Source: Neisseriaceae bacterium (GTDB lineage Bacteria > Pseudomonadota > Gammaproteobacteria > Burkholderiales > Neisseriaceae). Taken from it: a DNA stretch of 64,000 bases. The number at the start of each line of letters is the position of its first letter. The first letter of the stretch is position 1. The stretch covers positions 55,995-119,994 of the forward strand of contig JAFTFY010000007.1 in NCBI GenBank assembly GCA_017458185.1, in the 5' to 3' direction. Positions 29,591-40,295 of this stretch are shown piece by piece. The notes beneath the pieces were generated by a model. That model searched no databases. It was not told the DNA's origin and saw only the letters and a list, made by a program, of their open reading frames with translations. The position numbers and the translations under genes were made by a program.

Positions 29591-30859
29591 TTAACCCACC
29601 ACATTACCCAAGTTGAACAAGGGTAAGTACAGAGCGACCAAAATCACCCCCACAATACCACCCAACACAACCATAATAAGGGGTTCTAACATGGCAGACA
29701 GGTTATCTACCGCAGTATCTACTTCCTCTTCATAGTAGGCAGATGCTTTATTCAACATATCGTCCAAAGAACCCGATTCTTCACCAATTGATGCCATTTG
29801 CATAAACATATTGGGGAATAATTGTGTTCCCAACATAGACGCAGTAAGCGAGGTACCTTGTGAAATTTGACCACGAATTTTATGAGTAGCTTCTTCATAA
29901 ATCACATTACCCGAAGCACCCGCCACGGAATCCAAGGCTTCAACCAAAGGTACACCTGCGGTAAATAAAGTAGCAGTAGTTCGCCCCCAACGAGCAATGG
30001 TGGCTTTACGAATAATGGCTTCACCAAAAATGGGGGCTTTTAATAAAGCCGCATCGACTTTTTTATGAAAAGACGGTGAGCGTTGATTCCACTGAATAAA
30101 ACCAAAAATACCCAACACTATGATAATAATCAACCAAGCCGCATTCGGTAAAATGAACGGACGAGCCACAAACCAGTCGGACACATTCATCAAACTTTGT
30201 GTTAAAGCAGGTAGTTTAGCATCCATATCTTCATATGTTTTCTTAAACACAGGCAACACAAACACCATCATAATTACAATCAAAGCAATGGCAACAATAA
30301 TTACCATGGCAGGATAAGTCAAAGCACTTTTGACTTTGCGTTTAATGGATTCGGTTTTTTCTTTGTAAGTAGCCAATTTATCCAATAAGTCTTCCAATAC
30401 ACCGCCTTCTTCACCTGCTGCCACCAAGTTGCAGTAGAGTTTATCGAAGTATTTGGGGTGTTTGGCAAAGGCTTTGGACAATGACGAACCTTGTTCAATA
30501 TCATTGCGAATATCCAACAATAATTCAGTCATAGCAGGATTAGAGTGCCCTTTAGCAACGATATCAAATGCTTGCAATAGAGGCAAACCTGCTTTCATCA
30601 TCGTGGATAACTGACGCGTAAATACCGTCACATCGCCTGATGTGATTTTTTTCTTGCGGGTTTTTTTCACTTTGACGATACTGACGATTTGTATACCTTT
30701 ACGCATCAGTTTTTCGCGTGCTTCTTTTTCATTGCGAGCAATCACCTCACCTTTGGCGGGTTGATTACTGGTGCGGTTACGTCCTTCAAATAAAAAGGTA
30801 TGCCCACTTTCTTTTTTTGCTTGCGGGCGGCGTGTTGCTGTGCCTGTTGCTGTTGCCAT
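29591..30859 (-). CDS. pilG: Type IV pilus inner-membrane platform protein PilG (PilC family)
   Basis: Membrane platform on which the assembly ATPase drives pilus growth. 422 residues with two GspF/PilC repeats, each with cytosolic helices followed by membrane segments (VIIVAIALIVIMMVFVLPVF at about 190-210; the second at the C-terminus, LIMVVLGGIVGVILVALYLP). Motifs GLPLLQAFD and AGVPLVEALDSVAGA mark the two repeats. Cotranscribed with pilF (30 bases upstream) and pilD. Confidence 0.95.
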   Translation of the reverse strand: MATATGTATRRPQAKKESGHTFLFEGRNRTSNQPAKGEVIARNEKEAREKLMRKGIQIVSIVKVKKTRKKKITSGDVTVFTRQLSTMMKAGLPLLQAFDIVAKGHSNPAMTELLLDIRNDIEQGSSLSKAFAKHPKYFDKLYCNLVAAGEEGGVLEDLLDKLATYKEKTESIKRKVKSALTYPAMVIIVAIALIVIMMVFVLPVFKKTYEDMDAKLPALTQSLMNVSDWFVARPFILPNAAWLIIIIVLGIFGFIQWNQRSPSFHKKVDAALLKAPIFGEAIIRKATIARWGRTTATLFTAGVPLVEALDSVAGASGNVIYEEATHKIRGQISQGTSLTASMLGTQLFPNMFMQMASIGEESGSLDDMLNKASAYYEEEVDTAVDNLSAMLEPLIMVVLGGIVGVILVALYLPLFNLGNVVG

Positions 30860-30889
30860 GTCTATTTCCTTTTTTTACAAATCAAAATG

Positions 30890-32584
30890 TTAATCATTGG
30901 TTTTAGCGACCACTTCTTCCAATGAAGTAATGCCTGCCATTACTTTTAATAAGCCTGCTCGCCGTAAATCAACCATACCTTCACGGTAAGCAATGTCTGC
31001 CAAATCCACCGCAGTACCATTTTCCATAATTTTGCGTTGGATTGCGTCTGATACAGGCATGAGTTCATAAATACCTGCACGACCTTTATAACCTTTACCA
31101 CGACAAACATCACAACCCTCTAAATTAGGTCCATACATTTGCCATTTTCCTGCCAAATCTTCTTCGGTAAAGCCTGCTTTTAACAAGGCTTCATCGGGGG
31201 GGCGTTTAATTGGTTTTTTACAACTCGGACACAAACGCCGCAACAGCCGCTGTGCCATAATTAAATTCACCGAACTGGCAATATTAAACGGTGCCACGCC
31301 CATATTCAACATACGAGAAAGTGTAGCAGGTGCGTTATTGGTGTGCAAGGTTGAAAACACCATATGCCCCGTTTGTGCGGCTTTAATCGCAATATCAGCC
31401 GTTTCCAAGTCACGAATTTCGCCCACCATAATAATATCAGGGTCTTGCCGTAAGAATGATTTTAACGCCGCAGCAAAAGTTAAACCTTGTTTATCATTCA
31501 CATTCACCTGATTGATACCTGGTAAGTTAATTTCCGCAGGGTCTTCGGCAGTAGAGATATTCACATCAGGTTTATTCAACAAATTCAATGAAGTATAAAG
31601 CGATACGGTTTTACCCGAACCCGTAGGTCCTGTCACCAACACCATACCATACGGACGGTTAATAGCTTCTAACAACATTTCTTTTTGATACGGTTCAAAA
31701 CCCAACATATCAATGTTTAGATTGGCTGCCGATGAATCCAAAATCCGCATCACCACTTTTTCGCCAAACAGTGTAGGCAAGGTACTTACCCGAAAGTCGA
31801 TTGCTTTTGTTTTAGTCACATTCAATTTCATACGCCCGTCTTGGGGAATGCGTTTTTCAGAAATATCCAAACGACTCAACACCTTAATACGGGTTGCGAT
31901 TTGGTCTTTCACATTTAAGGGCGGTTGCACCATTTCGCGTAATTGACCGTCAATGCGGAAACGAATGCGGGCAAAAAATTCGTAAAATTCAAAGTGAATA
32001 TCAGATGCACCAATGTTAATTGCGTCTAACAAGGTCTTGTGTACAAAGCGTGCCACAGGACCGTCTGCGTCTTTATCGTCTTCGGAAATGGTTTCAACTT
32101 GTTCGGTTCCGCCAAATAGTTCATCGTCTTCCAAGTCCTTGAACATATCGCTTGATGATTTGGAACCCAAACGGTCTAAAACATTGCCTAACTGGTCGTC
32201 TTGCACAACCACTAATTCAGGGGAGAAACCTGTTTTGAACAGTAATTTTTGATATTGAGGAAATTGCGTGGGGTCGGTAACCGCCAAAAACACTTTATTG
32301 CCGCGTTTTAACAGGGGTAATATGCGGTTTTCTACGCACACAGACGCTTCCAACACATCGTCTGGCATGACTTCTTGATCATACAAAGATAAATCCATCA
32401 AAGGGTAGCCAAACAGTGTGGAAACAAATTCTGCCAAAGCATTAGGCGTAATGATTTTTTCTGCAAACAAAATTTCGGTGAATCTGCGTCCATCGCCATT
32501 TTGCAGTTTCTTTTGCAGGTCTTCGGCTTTGGCTGTATCTATTTTTCCGTTTTGTACCAAAGCACGCAATAATCCAACGCTCAT
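30890..32584 (-). CDS. pilF: Type IV pilus assembly ATPase PilF (PilB family)
   Basis: Hexameric ATPase that powers pilus extension. 564 residues: MshE/PilB N-terminal domain (1-140), linker with acidic EDDELFGG, then the ATPase with Walker A GPTGSGKT (319-326), Asp box, Walker [11 protein letters not shown], His box, and the zinc tetracysteine (CPSCKK...CDVCRGKG). A seven-C run in the coding strand (31196-31202, encoding KRPPDE) is not likely to be a switch. First gene of the pilF-pilG-pilD-coaE unit. Confidence 0.96.
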   Translation of the reverse strand: MSVGLLRALVQNGKIDTAKAEDLQKKLQNGDGRRFTEILFAEKIITPNALAEFVSTLFGYPLMDLSLYDQEVMPDDVLEASVCVENRILPLLKRGNKVFLAVTDPTQFPQYQKLLFKTGFSPELVVVQDDQLGNVLDRLGSKSSSDMFKDLEDDELFGGTEQVETISEDDKDADGPVARFVHKTLLDAINIGASDIHFEFYEFFARIRFRIDGQLREMVQPPLNVKDQIATRIKVLSRLDISEKRIPQDGRMKLNVTKTKAIDFRVSTLPTLFGEKVVMRILDSSAANLNIDMLGFEPYQKEMLLEAINRPYGMVLVTGPTGSGKTVSLYTSLNLLNKPDVNISTAEDPAEINLPGINQVNVNDKQGLTFAAALKSFLRQDPDIIMVGEIRDLETADIAIKAAQTGHMVFSTLHTNNAPATLSRMLNMGVAPFNIASSVNLIMAQRLLRRLCPSCKKPIKRPPDEALLKAGFTEEDLAGKWQMYGPNLEGCDVCRGKGYKGRAGIYELMPVSDAIQRKIMENGTAVDLADIAYREGMVDLRRAGLLKVMAGITSLEEVVAKTND

Positions 32585-32714
32585 TTGTTAATATTCCTAA
32601 TTTAATCGTTTTTCTGTTCAAAAGGACAATATACCGTAATGTTAAAACATTATGGCATTCCTTACCAAAGAAATGCCGAGAAAATCGCTGTTTCGTTGTA
32701 TTTTAGGCAAATAA

Positions 32715-32984
32715 TCAGTCGGCAATGCGGTAAAACACTTCGTCTTTTTGAATTAAGTTAAAATCGCTCCGAGCCACTTCCATCAACGCTTCGCCGCCGT
32801 CTTTTAGGTTCTGCACTTCACCTGACATAGCGATATTTTGCTGTTTTTGCTGTTCGTTGATGATTTTTTGTTGTTCGATTTTTTGTTCCAAATCCCAAAC
32901 ATCGTTCCAGCCACCTTTACCAAACCACAGTTGGTAGTTAAAGGTGGCAATCACCAAGATTAAGAAGTAGGCAATGTATCTCAT
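32715..32984 (-). CDS. ftsB: Cell division protein FtsB
   Basis: 89-residue bitopic divisome protein that works with FtsL and FtsQ. One N-terminal membrane segment (3-20), then a periplasmic coiled coil (about 30-65, LEQKIEQQKIINEQQKQQN) and the conserved tail. It follows eno after four bases, the standard eno-ftsB pairing, so both are likely one transcript. Confidence 0.93.
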   Translation of the reverse strand: MRYIAYFLILVIATFNYQLWFGKGGWNDVWDLEQKIEQQKIINEQQKQQNIAMSGEVQNLKDGGEALMEVARSDFNLIQKDEVFYRIAD

Positions 32985-32988
32985 TGTT

Positions 32989-34526
<1,538 letters not shown>

Positions 34527-34538
34527 ATGTTTGTTTTT

Positions 34539-34633
34539 GGTGGGTTGGAAACCCACCCTACAATGTTTTTGCATACGGTGGGCAGGAATGCCCACCCTAC
34601 CATGCTCAATGGTGGGTCGAAGACCCACCCTAC
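34539..34633. repeat. Three tandem GGTGGG palindromes with covarying centres
   Basis: Copies at 34539-34561, 34577-34600 and 34611-34633, each GGTGGG-centre-CCCACCCTAC. Centres differ but still pair: GGGTTGGAAACCC, GGGCAGGAATGCCC, GGGTCGAAGACCC. They end five bases before the efp stop codon (minus strand), so they could act on the efp mRNA 3' end. Confidence 0.75.
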
Positions 34634-34637
34634 CATG

Positions 34638-35198
34638 TTACGCCCGTTTGCGAAATTCGCCTGTACGCGTATCGATTTCGATTTTCTCACCGATTTCCAC
34701 GAACGCGGGCACGGAGATTTCGCCACCGCCGACTAATCGTGCAGGTTTCATCACTTTACCCGAAGTATCGCCTTTAACCGCAGGTTCGGTATATTCCACT
34801 TCACGCACCACAATCGTGGGCAATTCCACCGAAATCGCACGACCGTTGTAGAAAGTAACTTCGCACACATCTTCCATACCATCAACGATATAAGGCAAGG
34901 CATCGCCCATATTTTCGGCTTCGATTTCGTATTGATTGTACTCTTCGTCCATAAACACATACATCGGGTCGGCGAAGTAAGAATAAGTGCATTGTTTGCG
35001 TTCCAAAACAACCACATCAAACTTTTCATCGGCTTTATACACCGCTTCTGTGGCGTTGCCAGTGAGCAAATTTTTCAATTTCATTTTAACGACAGCGGCG
35101 TTGCGACCCGATTTATTGTACTCGGCTTTCTGCACCACCATAGCGTCATTGCCTAACATAAACACATTACCTGCGCGTAATTCTTGTGCGGTTTTCAT
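34638..35198 (-). CDS. efp: Elongation factor P (Arg32 type)
   Basis: Relieves ribosome stalling at polyproline. 186 residues in three beta-barrel domains. The tip of domain I reads YNKSGRNAA with Arg at position 32, so this is the Arg-type EF-P which, in Neisseria and Pseudomonas, is rhamnosylated by EarP. That an EarP exists here is inferred; none is in the window. The gene is alone, with palindromic repeats downstream and a 500-bp repeat region upstream. Confidence 0.96.
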   Translation of the reverse strand: MKTAQELRAGNVFMLGNDAMVVQKAEYNKSGRNAAVVKMKLKNLLTGNATEAVYKADEKFDVVVLERKQCTYSYFADPMYVFMDEEYNQYEIEAENMGDALPYIVDGMEDVCEVTFYNGRAISVELPTIVVREVEYTEPAVKGDTSGKVMKPARLVGGGEISVPAFVEIGEKIEIDTRTGEFRKRA

Positions 35199-35269
35199 TG
35201 TGTGAATTTCCTTAACTCATAAATTGTTCGATTGTAATCAAAAAGACGGGGTATTCGCAATACTTTTTT

Positions 35270-35367
35270 CAGTGAGTAGTGATCAGTTATTTAGTTTCGC
35301 CTGTCGGCGAAACGGATATATTTTGATAACGCTTCGATATTGCTTTCAGGCTGCCTGAAACGAAGTT
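35270..35367 (+). repeat. Half-element H1 of an inverted repeat pair
   Basis: CAGTGAGTAGTGA...GGATAT...TAACGCTTCGATATTGC ending in an uptake word, with inner stem TTTCGCC/GGCGAAA. Its inverse partner is 35622-35713. A segment like that at 43936 (complement of TTTAACTTCGCCTTACGGCTCG) follows at about 35369-35393. Confidence 0.75.
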
Positions 35368-35400
35368 CAACGAGCCGTAAGGCGAAGTTAAAAAACTACT

Positions 35401-35443
35401 GTCATGACGAGCATAGCCGTCAGGCTATGCGTGGTAATCTCCT
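35401..35443 (+). repeat. REP-like palindromic element, copy e
   Basis: GTCATGACGAGC to GGTAATCTCCT with inner stem GCATAGCC/GGCTATGC. Lies inside the H1-H2 inverted pair. Confidence 0.75.
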
Positions 35444-35571
35444 GACTACAAAAACGGCAATGCAAAAACAATTTCAGGCTACCTGAAAACATTTTTGCAT
35501 TGTCGTTTTTTAGGATAGGCTACCCTGAAACAGTTTTTAAACTCGCTTACCGCTCGTTTCAAAACTGTTTC

Positions 35572-35614
35572 AGGAGATTGCCACGCCGTGCTTACGGCAC
35601 GGCTCGCAATGACG
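35572..35614 (-). repeat. REP-like palindromic element, copy f
   Basis: AGGAGATTGCC to GCAATGACG, inverted relative to copy e, with inner stem GCCGTGC/GCACGGC. The interval 35199-35737 contains only repeats; no gene is supported there. Confidence 0.75.
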
Positions 35615-35621
35615 ACAAAGA

Positions 35622-35713
35622 TTTCAGGCAGCCTGAAAGCAATATCGAAGCGTTATCTAAAAAATATCCGTCAAGCCTTATCAGGCTTGACGAAACAACT
35701 GCTCACTACTCAC
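35622..35713 (-). repeat. Half-element H2, inverse of H1
   Basis: Uptake word, then GCAATATCGAAGCGTTATCT, then inner stem GTCAAGCCT/AGGCTTGAC and CACTACTCACTG. It pairs with H1 over about 90 bases except for the inner stem, which has been replaced by a different but still paired sequence. Confidence 0.75.
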
Positions 35714-35737
35714 TGCTAACTGCTCATTGTCTTACAA

Positions 35738-36226
35738 TCAATAATTTTTAAACAATTCTTCAATCATTTCATCGACTTGTCCGTCAAAACCGATTTCCAT
35801 TGATTTCTTGCGGACATCGCCACGCGTATTCACATAATACGATTGACCGATTGCAGTGGTGCCTTCTTCGCCTTTTTCTCGCACGGTCATTTTGGCTTTG
35901 AGAATCACATCGCTTTTGCCTTTGAAAGTGTATGCCAAAATGTATTTGCAATGTGCGGGAATTTCACTGCCACGATAAAATTCTGCCGCAATATTTTTGC
36001 GTTGCAAACTTTGGGTAAAGGCTTCAATAATTTGCGTATCACTGACGCGTAATTGTATGCGGCGAGTGGGTTCGGGAATGCAAATCTGCGTTAAATCGCT
36101 GCGTTTTTCAAGCGTCATTCTATCAATCGTGCCTTTGGACGGATCGCCGTCATTAGACGCACAAGCGGTTAATCCTACGCTCAAAATTGCGGCACAAGAT
36201 ATGCCCAACAGTGTTTTTGTTTTCAT
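35738..36226 (-). CDS. Small lipoprotein, unknown (possibly Sbal_3080-like)
   Basis: 162 residues. Signal peptide with lipobox GLTAC; the ATG at 36226 is supported by GGAG five bases upstream. The mature part has ICIPEPTRRIQLRVSDTQII, then a block of alternating strands (CKYILAYTFKGKSD, LKAKMTVREKGEEG) and an acidic helix at the C-terminus. It resembles the Sbal_3080 lipoprotein family in layout only, so I am not sure. It is isolated between two sets of inverted repeats. Confidence 0.65.
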   Translation of the reverse strand: MKTKTLLGISCAAILSVGLTACASNDGDPSKGTIDRMTLEKRSDLTQICIPEPTRRIQLRVSDTQIIEAFTQSLQRKNIAAEFYRGSEIPAHCKYILAYTFKGKSDVILKAKMTVREKGEEGTTAIGQSYYVNTRGDVRKKSMEIGFDGQVDEMIEELFKNY

Positions 36227-36255
36227 GGTTACTCCATTAACATGTTGAAAAAATA

Positions 36256-36448
36256 AGTAATTAGCAATGAGCAATGAGCAATTATTTTGTCAAGCCTGCG
36301 GCTTGACGGATTTTTATTCGATAACGCTTCGATATGCTGTCAGGTAGCCTGAAAAGAAAAATCGAAATATTATCTAAAACCAAACCGTTTTGCCGCAAGG
36401 CAAAACGAAAAACCTAATTGCTCATTACTCATTTCTAATTGCTAATTA
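36256..36448. repeat. Half-elements H3 and H4, second inverted pair
   Basis: H3 (36256-36355) holds stem GTCAAGCC/GGCTTGAC and GATAACGCTTCGATAT; H4 (36340-36448, inverted) holds stem GTTTTGCC/GGCAAAAC and ATCGAAATATTATCT. They meet at a DUS variant (CAGGTAGCCTGAAA). Same family as H1/H2. Confidence 0.7.
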
Positions 36449-37222
36449 TCGTACAATCCCCCGTGTGGATTGTTCAAAAAACGGCACAAATATTTTTAAT
36501 TCGTCCGCATTTTGTGCGTCTTGCACAATTTGCTGTTTCGCTTCTTCAAACGATAAACCTTGACGATACAATAACTTATACACTCGCTCCACATTTTTAA
36601 TTTGTTCGGGCGTAAAGCCGTTTCGCCGCATGCCTTCTTTATTTAAGCCAGCAGGTTCGGCTCGATAGCCTGCAGCCATAAAATACGGCGGAATATCCTT
36701 ATGCACGCCTGCGGCAAAGGCGGTCATGGCGTAATTGCCGATATGACAAAACTGAAAAACCAGCGTATAACCGCCCAAAACGGCATAATCGCCAATGGTT
36801 ACATGCCCTGCCAAAGACGCATTATTTGCAAAAATGGTGTGGCTGCCCACCACGCAATCGTGAGCCAAATGGCAATACGCCATAATCCAGTTATCATCGC
36901 CGATACGCGTCTCGCCAATGCCTGTAACCGTGCCCAAATTAAAAGTGGTAAATTCGCGAATGGTGTTGCCATTGCCAATAATCAAACAGGTCGGCTCGCC
37001 TTTGTATTTTTTGTCCTGCGGTATCGCACCCAAAGACGCAAACTGAAAAATGGTGTTGTTTTCGCCAATTTCAGTATGCCCTTCAATCACCACATGTTGC
37101 TTAATAACTGTGCCTTTGCCAATTTTAACATGCTCGCCTATCGTGGTGTATGCACCGATTTGAACGCTATCGTCAATTTCGGCTTTGGGGTGAATAATCG
37201 CTGTGGGGTGAATGTTTGTCAT
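36446..37222 (-). CDS. lpxA: UDP-N-acetylglucosamine O-acyltransferase LpxA
   Basis: First step of lipid A synthesis: transfers a hydroxyacyl chain from ACP to UDP-GlcNAc. 258 residues; a left-handed beta-helix built of hexapeptide repeats ([20 protein letters not shown] and on), the catalytic His in [10 protein letters not shown], and the C-terminal helical domain ([12 protein letters not shown]). It normally lies next to fabZ; here fabZ is 1.4 kb upstream with accessory genes between. Confidence 0.97.
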   Translation of the reverse strand: MTNIHPTAIIHPKAEIDDSVQIGAYTTIGEHVKIGKGTVIKQHVVIEGHTEIGENNTIFQFASLGAIPQDKKYKGEPTCLIIGNGNTIREFTTFNLGTVTGIGETRIGDDNWIMAYCHLAHDCVVGSHTIFANNASLAGHVTIGDYAVLGGYTLVFQFCHIGNYAMTAFAAGVHKDIPPYFMAAGYRAEPAGLNKEGMRRNGFTPEQIKNVERVYKLLYRQGLSFEEAKQQIVQDAQNADELKIFVPFFEQSTRGIVR

Positions 37223-37272
37223 TTTTTTATCTTTCTATATTGTTTCAGGCTGCCTGAATAATAAAGTGTTAT

Positions 37273-37983
37273 TTAAAACGATGTCATCGTTTTAATAAAT
37301 CGTTTAAATTCTCCTTCAAAAGGTGTTGTTTCAACATTGATACTGTCATCATTAAAATAAACTTGAACTGTATTTAAAATGCGTTGTGCAGTATCCACTT
37401 CTATGGCAATCGTTCGGTTAGTAAAGGCATAATTCAATGCCACAGACTCACGAGCATTAGAAACTAAAACTGGGGTTTGTGTTTGTGCTTCATTTTCAAC
37501 ATACCAATCGGCTTCACTTGCTTTAACTTGTGTATTCCTTGTTCCTGACACGACACATTTCAATGATTTAATTTTTTCATTTGTCTGCAACAAAGTTTGT
37601 TCTCTCACTGTATAAGGCTGTTTTGCCCAATCAATAAATATTTGATAAATTTGCACGCTTGTTTCATTGGGACGATGAACACAATGAGTATAACCATCAT
37701 AGCCATAATAACCAGGTGTATGCACACGAACTTCTTTTTTTGCTTGAAGTGGGCTATCTGGACGAGCAGAGCATATTCTCAATCTCAAATCTTTATGATA
37801 TACGCCAGATTTACTTAATTTTTCATCATTAACAAAAAAACGATGTGTATTCTTGTTATATTTTTGAACCTTACTTTTGGGTAAATACTCACATCCCCAA
37901 TATTTAACAGAATCACTTGCTGTAACGCAGGAAGTTAAAACAAAAACGCTGGACAACAATAATGTTTTTTTCAAATAAGTCAT
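37273..37983 (-). CDS. Lipoprotein of unknown function
   Basis: 236 residues with signal peptide and lipobox VLTSC; the ATG at 37983 has AAAGGA seven bases upstream. The mature part has four further Cys (WGCEYL, RICSARP, HCVHRP, KCVVSG). The family is not recognised. AT-rich relative to lpxA and fabZ. It lies in the accessory insertion between them. Confidence 0.6.
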   Translation of the reverse strand: MTYLKKTLLLSSVFVLTSCVTASDSVKYWGCEYLPKSKVQKYNKNTHRFFVNDEKLSKSGVYHKDLRLRICSARPDSPLQAKKEVRVHTPGYYGYDGYTHCVHRPNETSVQIYQIFIDWAKQPYTVREQTLLQTNEKIKSLKCVVSGTRNTQVKASEADWYVENEAQTQTPVLVSNARESVALNYAFTNRTIAIEVDTAQRILNTVQVYFNDDSINVETTPFEGEFKRFIKTMTSF

Positions 37984-38021
37984 TATTTTTCCTTTATTTT
38001 TCAGCATATTTTAAATAACAT

Positions 38022-38130
38022 TCAAATAATTTGAATATTGTAAGTATATAAAAGCAAGGCTTTTTCTTTATCCTGAACTGCGTCCAAATAGCGTTGCAGA
38101 CGCGGACGCGACAAATTGTTCGTAGTCCAT
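38022..38130 (-). pseudogene. 5' remnant of an Abi-family (abortive-infection-like) gene
   Basis: A well-placed AAAGGA and ATG (38130) open MDYEQF, but the homologous continuation SRPRLQRYLDAV, KEKALLLYTYNIQ is in another frame (one base off) and ends at TGA 38022. The S-x-x-R-L-x-R-Y-L and A-L-x-L-Y-x-x-N spacing is that of the N-terminus of Abi-like proteins. So it is a frameshifted and truncated relic of about 36 codons. The identification rests on a short match. Confidence 0.5.
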
Positions 38131-38290
38131 TGAAAAATCCTTTCTCTTAATGAAAATACTGATTGACATAAAAAAGGTGAAACAGTAAAATCCGTTCCGA
38201 AGTTCCCACAGCGTCCCTGAGTTTTCTCAAACCTGTGGGCTAACATTTTTAAATCTACAGATTTTCATTTCAGGCTGCCTGAAAAACTAA

Positions 38291-38602
38291 TTATTGTTTA
38301 TTTTGACTTAACACATACTCAATCGCTGCCTGTTTATCGGCTTCACCGTAATTTTCTCGTAACCACTGATACGACACCACAGGTCTATTTTTTCCACGCA
38401 ATTCAAAAGAAATTTCTACGCCTGCATATAACCCTTGATAATACCAAGAGTCATTGTCTAATATACCTTTGGCGATGATATTTTCTTTATCGTCATCGTG
38501 AAGTTTTTTGGTTTCGTCATCAACAATCACCCAAACACCTTCACCGTTACCAGATTGATAAGCGTCTTCATCTTCGGGTAAATTAACTTTAATGTGGTTC
38601 AT
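38291..38602 (-). CDS. Small acidic cytosolic protein, unknown
   Basis: 103 residues with no signal or membrane segment. Begins MNHIKVNLPEDEDAYQSG, then GEGVWVIVDDETKK, and ends with VSYQWLRENYGEADKQAAIE. Acidic overall (many Asp/Glu), a composition often seen in immunity-type proteins, but the family is not recognised. It is within the insertion between lpxA and fabZ. Confidence 0.6.
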   Translation of the reverse strand: MNHIKVNLPEDEDAYQSGNGEGVWVIVDDETKKLHDDDKENIIAKGILDNDSWYYQGLYAGVEISFELRGKNRPVVSYQWLRENYGEADKQAAIEYVLSQNKQ

Positions 38603-38634
38603 TTACTACCTTTCAGGCAGCCTGAAACAGCGTT

Positions 38635-39087
38635 TTATTTCACCTTGCGTTTGGCACACATAATTTCTGCTTCGGCGGCGATTTCGCCATCTACTGTGGC
38701 AACTGCTTTGAACTTGCCGATACCGCGTTTATCTGCCAACAATTCCACTTCTAACACCAACTGGTCGCCTGGCACAACTTGGCGTTTGAAGCGGGCTTTG
38801 TCTATACCCACAAAGAAATACAATTCTCGTTCGTCTCGTCCGCCCAAACTTAAAATCGACAGCGTACCTGCCGCTTGTGCCAACGCTTCAATCACCAACA
38901 CACCAGGCATCACAGGAAAATCAGGAAAATGCCCTTGAAATTGCGGTTCGTTGTATGTGATATTTTTAATCGCTTTTAAGCGTTTGAACGATTCAAATTC
39001 CAACACACGGTCAATCAGCAAAAACGGATAGCGGTGCGGCAAAAGAGTTTGTAGTTCTTTATTTTCAATCGGTAAAGTAATTTCCAT
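38635..39087 (-). CDS. fabZ: 3-hydroxyacyl-ACP dehydratase FabZ
   Basis: Dehydrates beta-hydroxyacyl-ACP in fatty acid synthesis. 150 residues, hot-dog fold; catalytic His in [12 protein letters not shown] and the Glu in [12 protein letters not shown] are present. [14 protein letters not shown] is the start signature. Usually in the lpxD-fabZ-lpxA operon; here no lpxD is upstream (divergent ribH) and lpxA is separated by accessory genes. Confidence 0.96.
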   Translation of the reverse strand: MEITLPIENKELQTLLPHRYPFLLIDRVLEFESFKRLKAIKNITYNEPQFQGHFPDFPVMPGVLVIEALAQAAGTLSILSLGGRDERELYFFVGIDKARFKRQVVPGDQLVLEVELLADKRGIGKFKAVATVDGEIAAEAEIMCAKRKVK

Positions 39088-39236
39088 AATCTCATTCCTT
39101 GTGAAAATGCCTGAATTTTACCGAAAAACAATACGCAAAACAAACGGCAGAAATTTCGGTAAAATATCGCACTTGTGAAACGATGATGGTCGAGATAAAT
39201 TTTGTATTTATTCGACACGAGATAAGGAAATGCGAC

Positions 39237-39722
39237 ATGAAAACCTATCCCCAAGATTTATCAGGAAAAAAACTGCGTGTTGCGATTGTGTGGTCGCGTT
39301 TTACCCCCGAAATCGGCAAACAATCTTTGGACGCTTGCGTAGCACGCTTGTTAGAATTAGGCGTAAAAGATAAGCACATTGCAGTCGCTTCTGTGCCTGG
39401 TGCGTTAGAAATTCCTTTGGCGTTGCAAAACTTTGCCGCCTCCGCCCAGTATGACGCACTGATTGCCATCGGCACGGTAATTCGCGGTGAAACTTATCAT
39501 TTTGAATTAGTTGCCAACGAATCTGCCGCAGGCATTTCTCGCACCGCTTTGGATTTTAATCTGCCTGTGGCAAATGCGGTTTTAACCACAGAAAACGATG
39601 AACAAGCCCAAGTTCGTGCCGCAACCAAAGGACGCGAAGCCGCCGAAGTGGCAGTGGAGTGTGCTAATTTAATTCGTGATATGGAAAATGGTTTTTATAG
39701 TCAAACAAATTCAAAATCGTAA
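39237..39722 (+). CDS. ribH: 6,7-dimethyl-8-ribityllumazine synthase
   Basis: Penultimate step of riboflavin synthesis. 161 residues; substrate-binding motifs PGALEIPLA, AIGTVIRGETYHFE and the C-terminal GREAAEVAVEC are intact. The ATG at 39237 is supported by AAGGAA seven bases upstream; an in-frame ATG 18 codons earlier lacks such a site. Followed by nusB after 78 bases, a usual ribH-nusB pair. Confidence 0.96.
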   Translation: MKTYPQDLSGKKLRVAIVWSRFTPEIGKQSLDACVARLLELGVKDKHIAVASVPGALEIPLALQNFAASAQYDALIAIGTVIRGETYHFELVANESAAGISRTALDFNLPVANAVLTTENDEQAQVRAATKGREAAEVAVECANLIRDMENGFYSQTNSKS

Positions 39723-39800
39723 TACTTATGCCATGCTTTGCGGTATGCGTGATACGATTGCATTTTGAAATTTGTTTGACGATACAACAAGGAAGAAAAA

Positions 39801-40292
39801 ATGAATAAAACCAAACCGTTGCCTAAAACCCCCCGCCGCCGTTCTCGTGAATTTGCGGTGCAAGGCATTTACCGTATGTTGCTCAATCCTGATGAATCGA
39901 TGAACAACATCATCAACGAAATTCGACACACAGAAGCGTATGATAACGCATTGAATAATAAGAAAAAACCACAAGTTGATGACGCATTTTTTGCCCAAAT
40001 TCTCACAGGCATTGCTGCTCACAAAATGCACTATGCAAAATTGTTGCGACCCCTGTTAGACCGCGATGAAAGCGAAGTGAGCCCCATTGAATACGCCATA
40101 TTATTTGTCGCCTGCCACGAATTAGCCCAAATGCCCGAAAACCCCTATCCTGTGATTATTAACGAAGCGGTAGAAATCTGCAAAGCCTACGGCGGCACAG
40201 AAGGCTACAAATTCATCAACGGCATTTTAGACAAATTAGCTCAAGAACTACGCCCCAACGACCCCGTGCGACCAAGCAAAAGCAGCACATAA
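39801..40292 (+). CDS. nusB: Transcription antitermination protein NusB
   Basis: RNA-binding factor that, with NusE, promotes processive transcription of rRNA operons. 163 residues, all-alpha: SREFAVQGIYRMLL at the start, then the family tail PVIINEAVEICKAYGGTEGYKFINGILDKLA. AAGGAAG lies before the ATG. It is followed by the DciA-like gene after three bases. Confidence 0.95.
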   Translation: MNKTKPLPKTPRRRSREFAVQGIYRMLLNPDESMNNIINEIRHTEAYDNALNNKKKPQVDDAFFAQILTGIAAHKMHYAKLLRPLLDRDESEVSPIEYAILFVACHELAQMPENPYPVIINEAVEICKAYGGTEGYKFINGILDKLAQELRPNDPVRPSKSST

Positions 40293-40295
40293 AAT

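Noticed and set aside
31196..31202. Seven-base homopolymer in pilF as a switch
   Set aside because: Too short to call, and in frame within conserved coding sequence.
35500..35751. Plus-strand open frame of 83 codons
   Set aside because: It lies in REP-like and H2 repeats and has no protein-like composition or start signal.
38131..38246. Upstream extension of the Abi relic
   Set aside because: The extra residues come before the well-placed ATG at 38130 and are not protein-like; they are an accident of the shifted frame.
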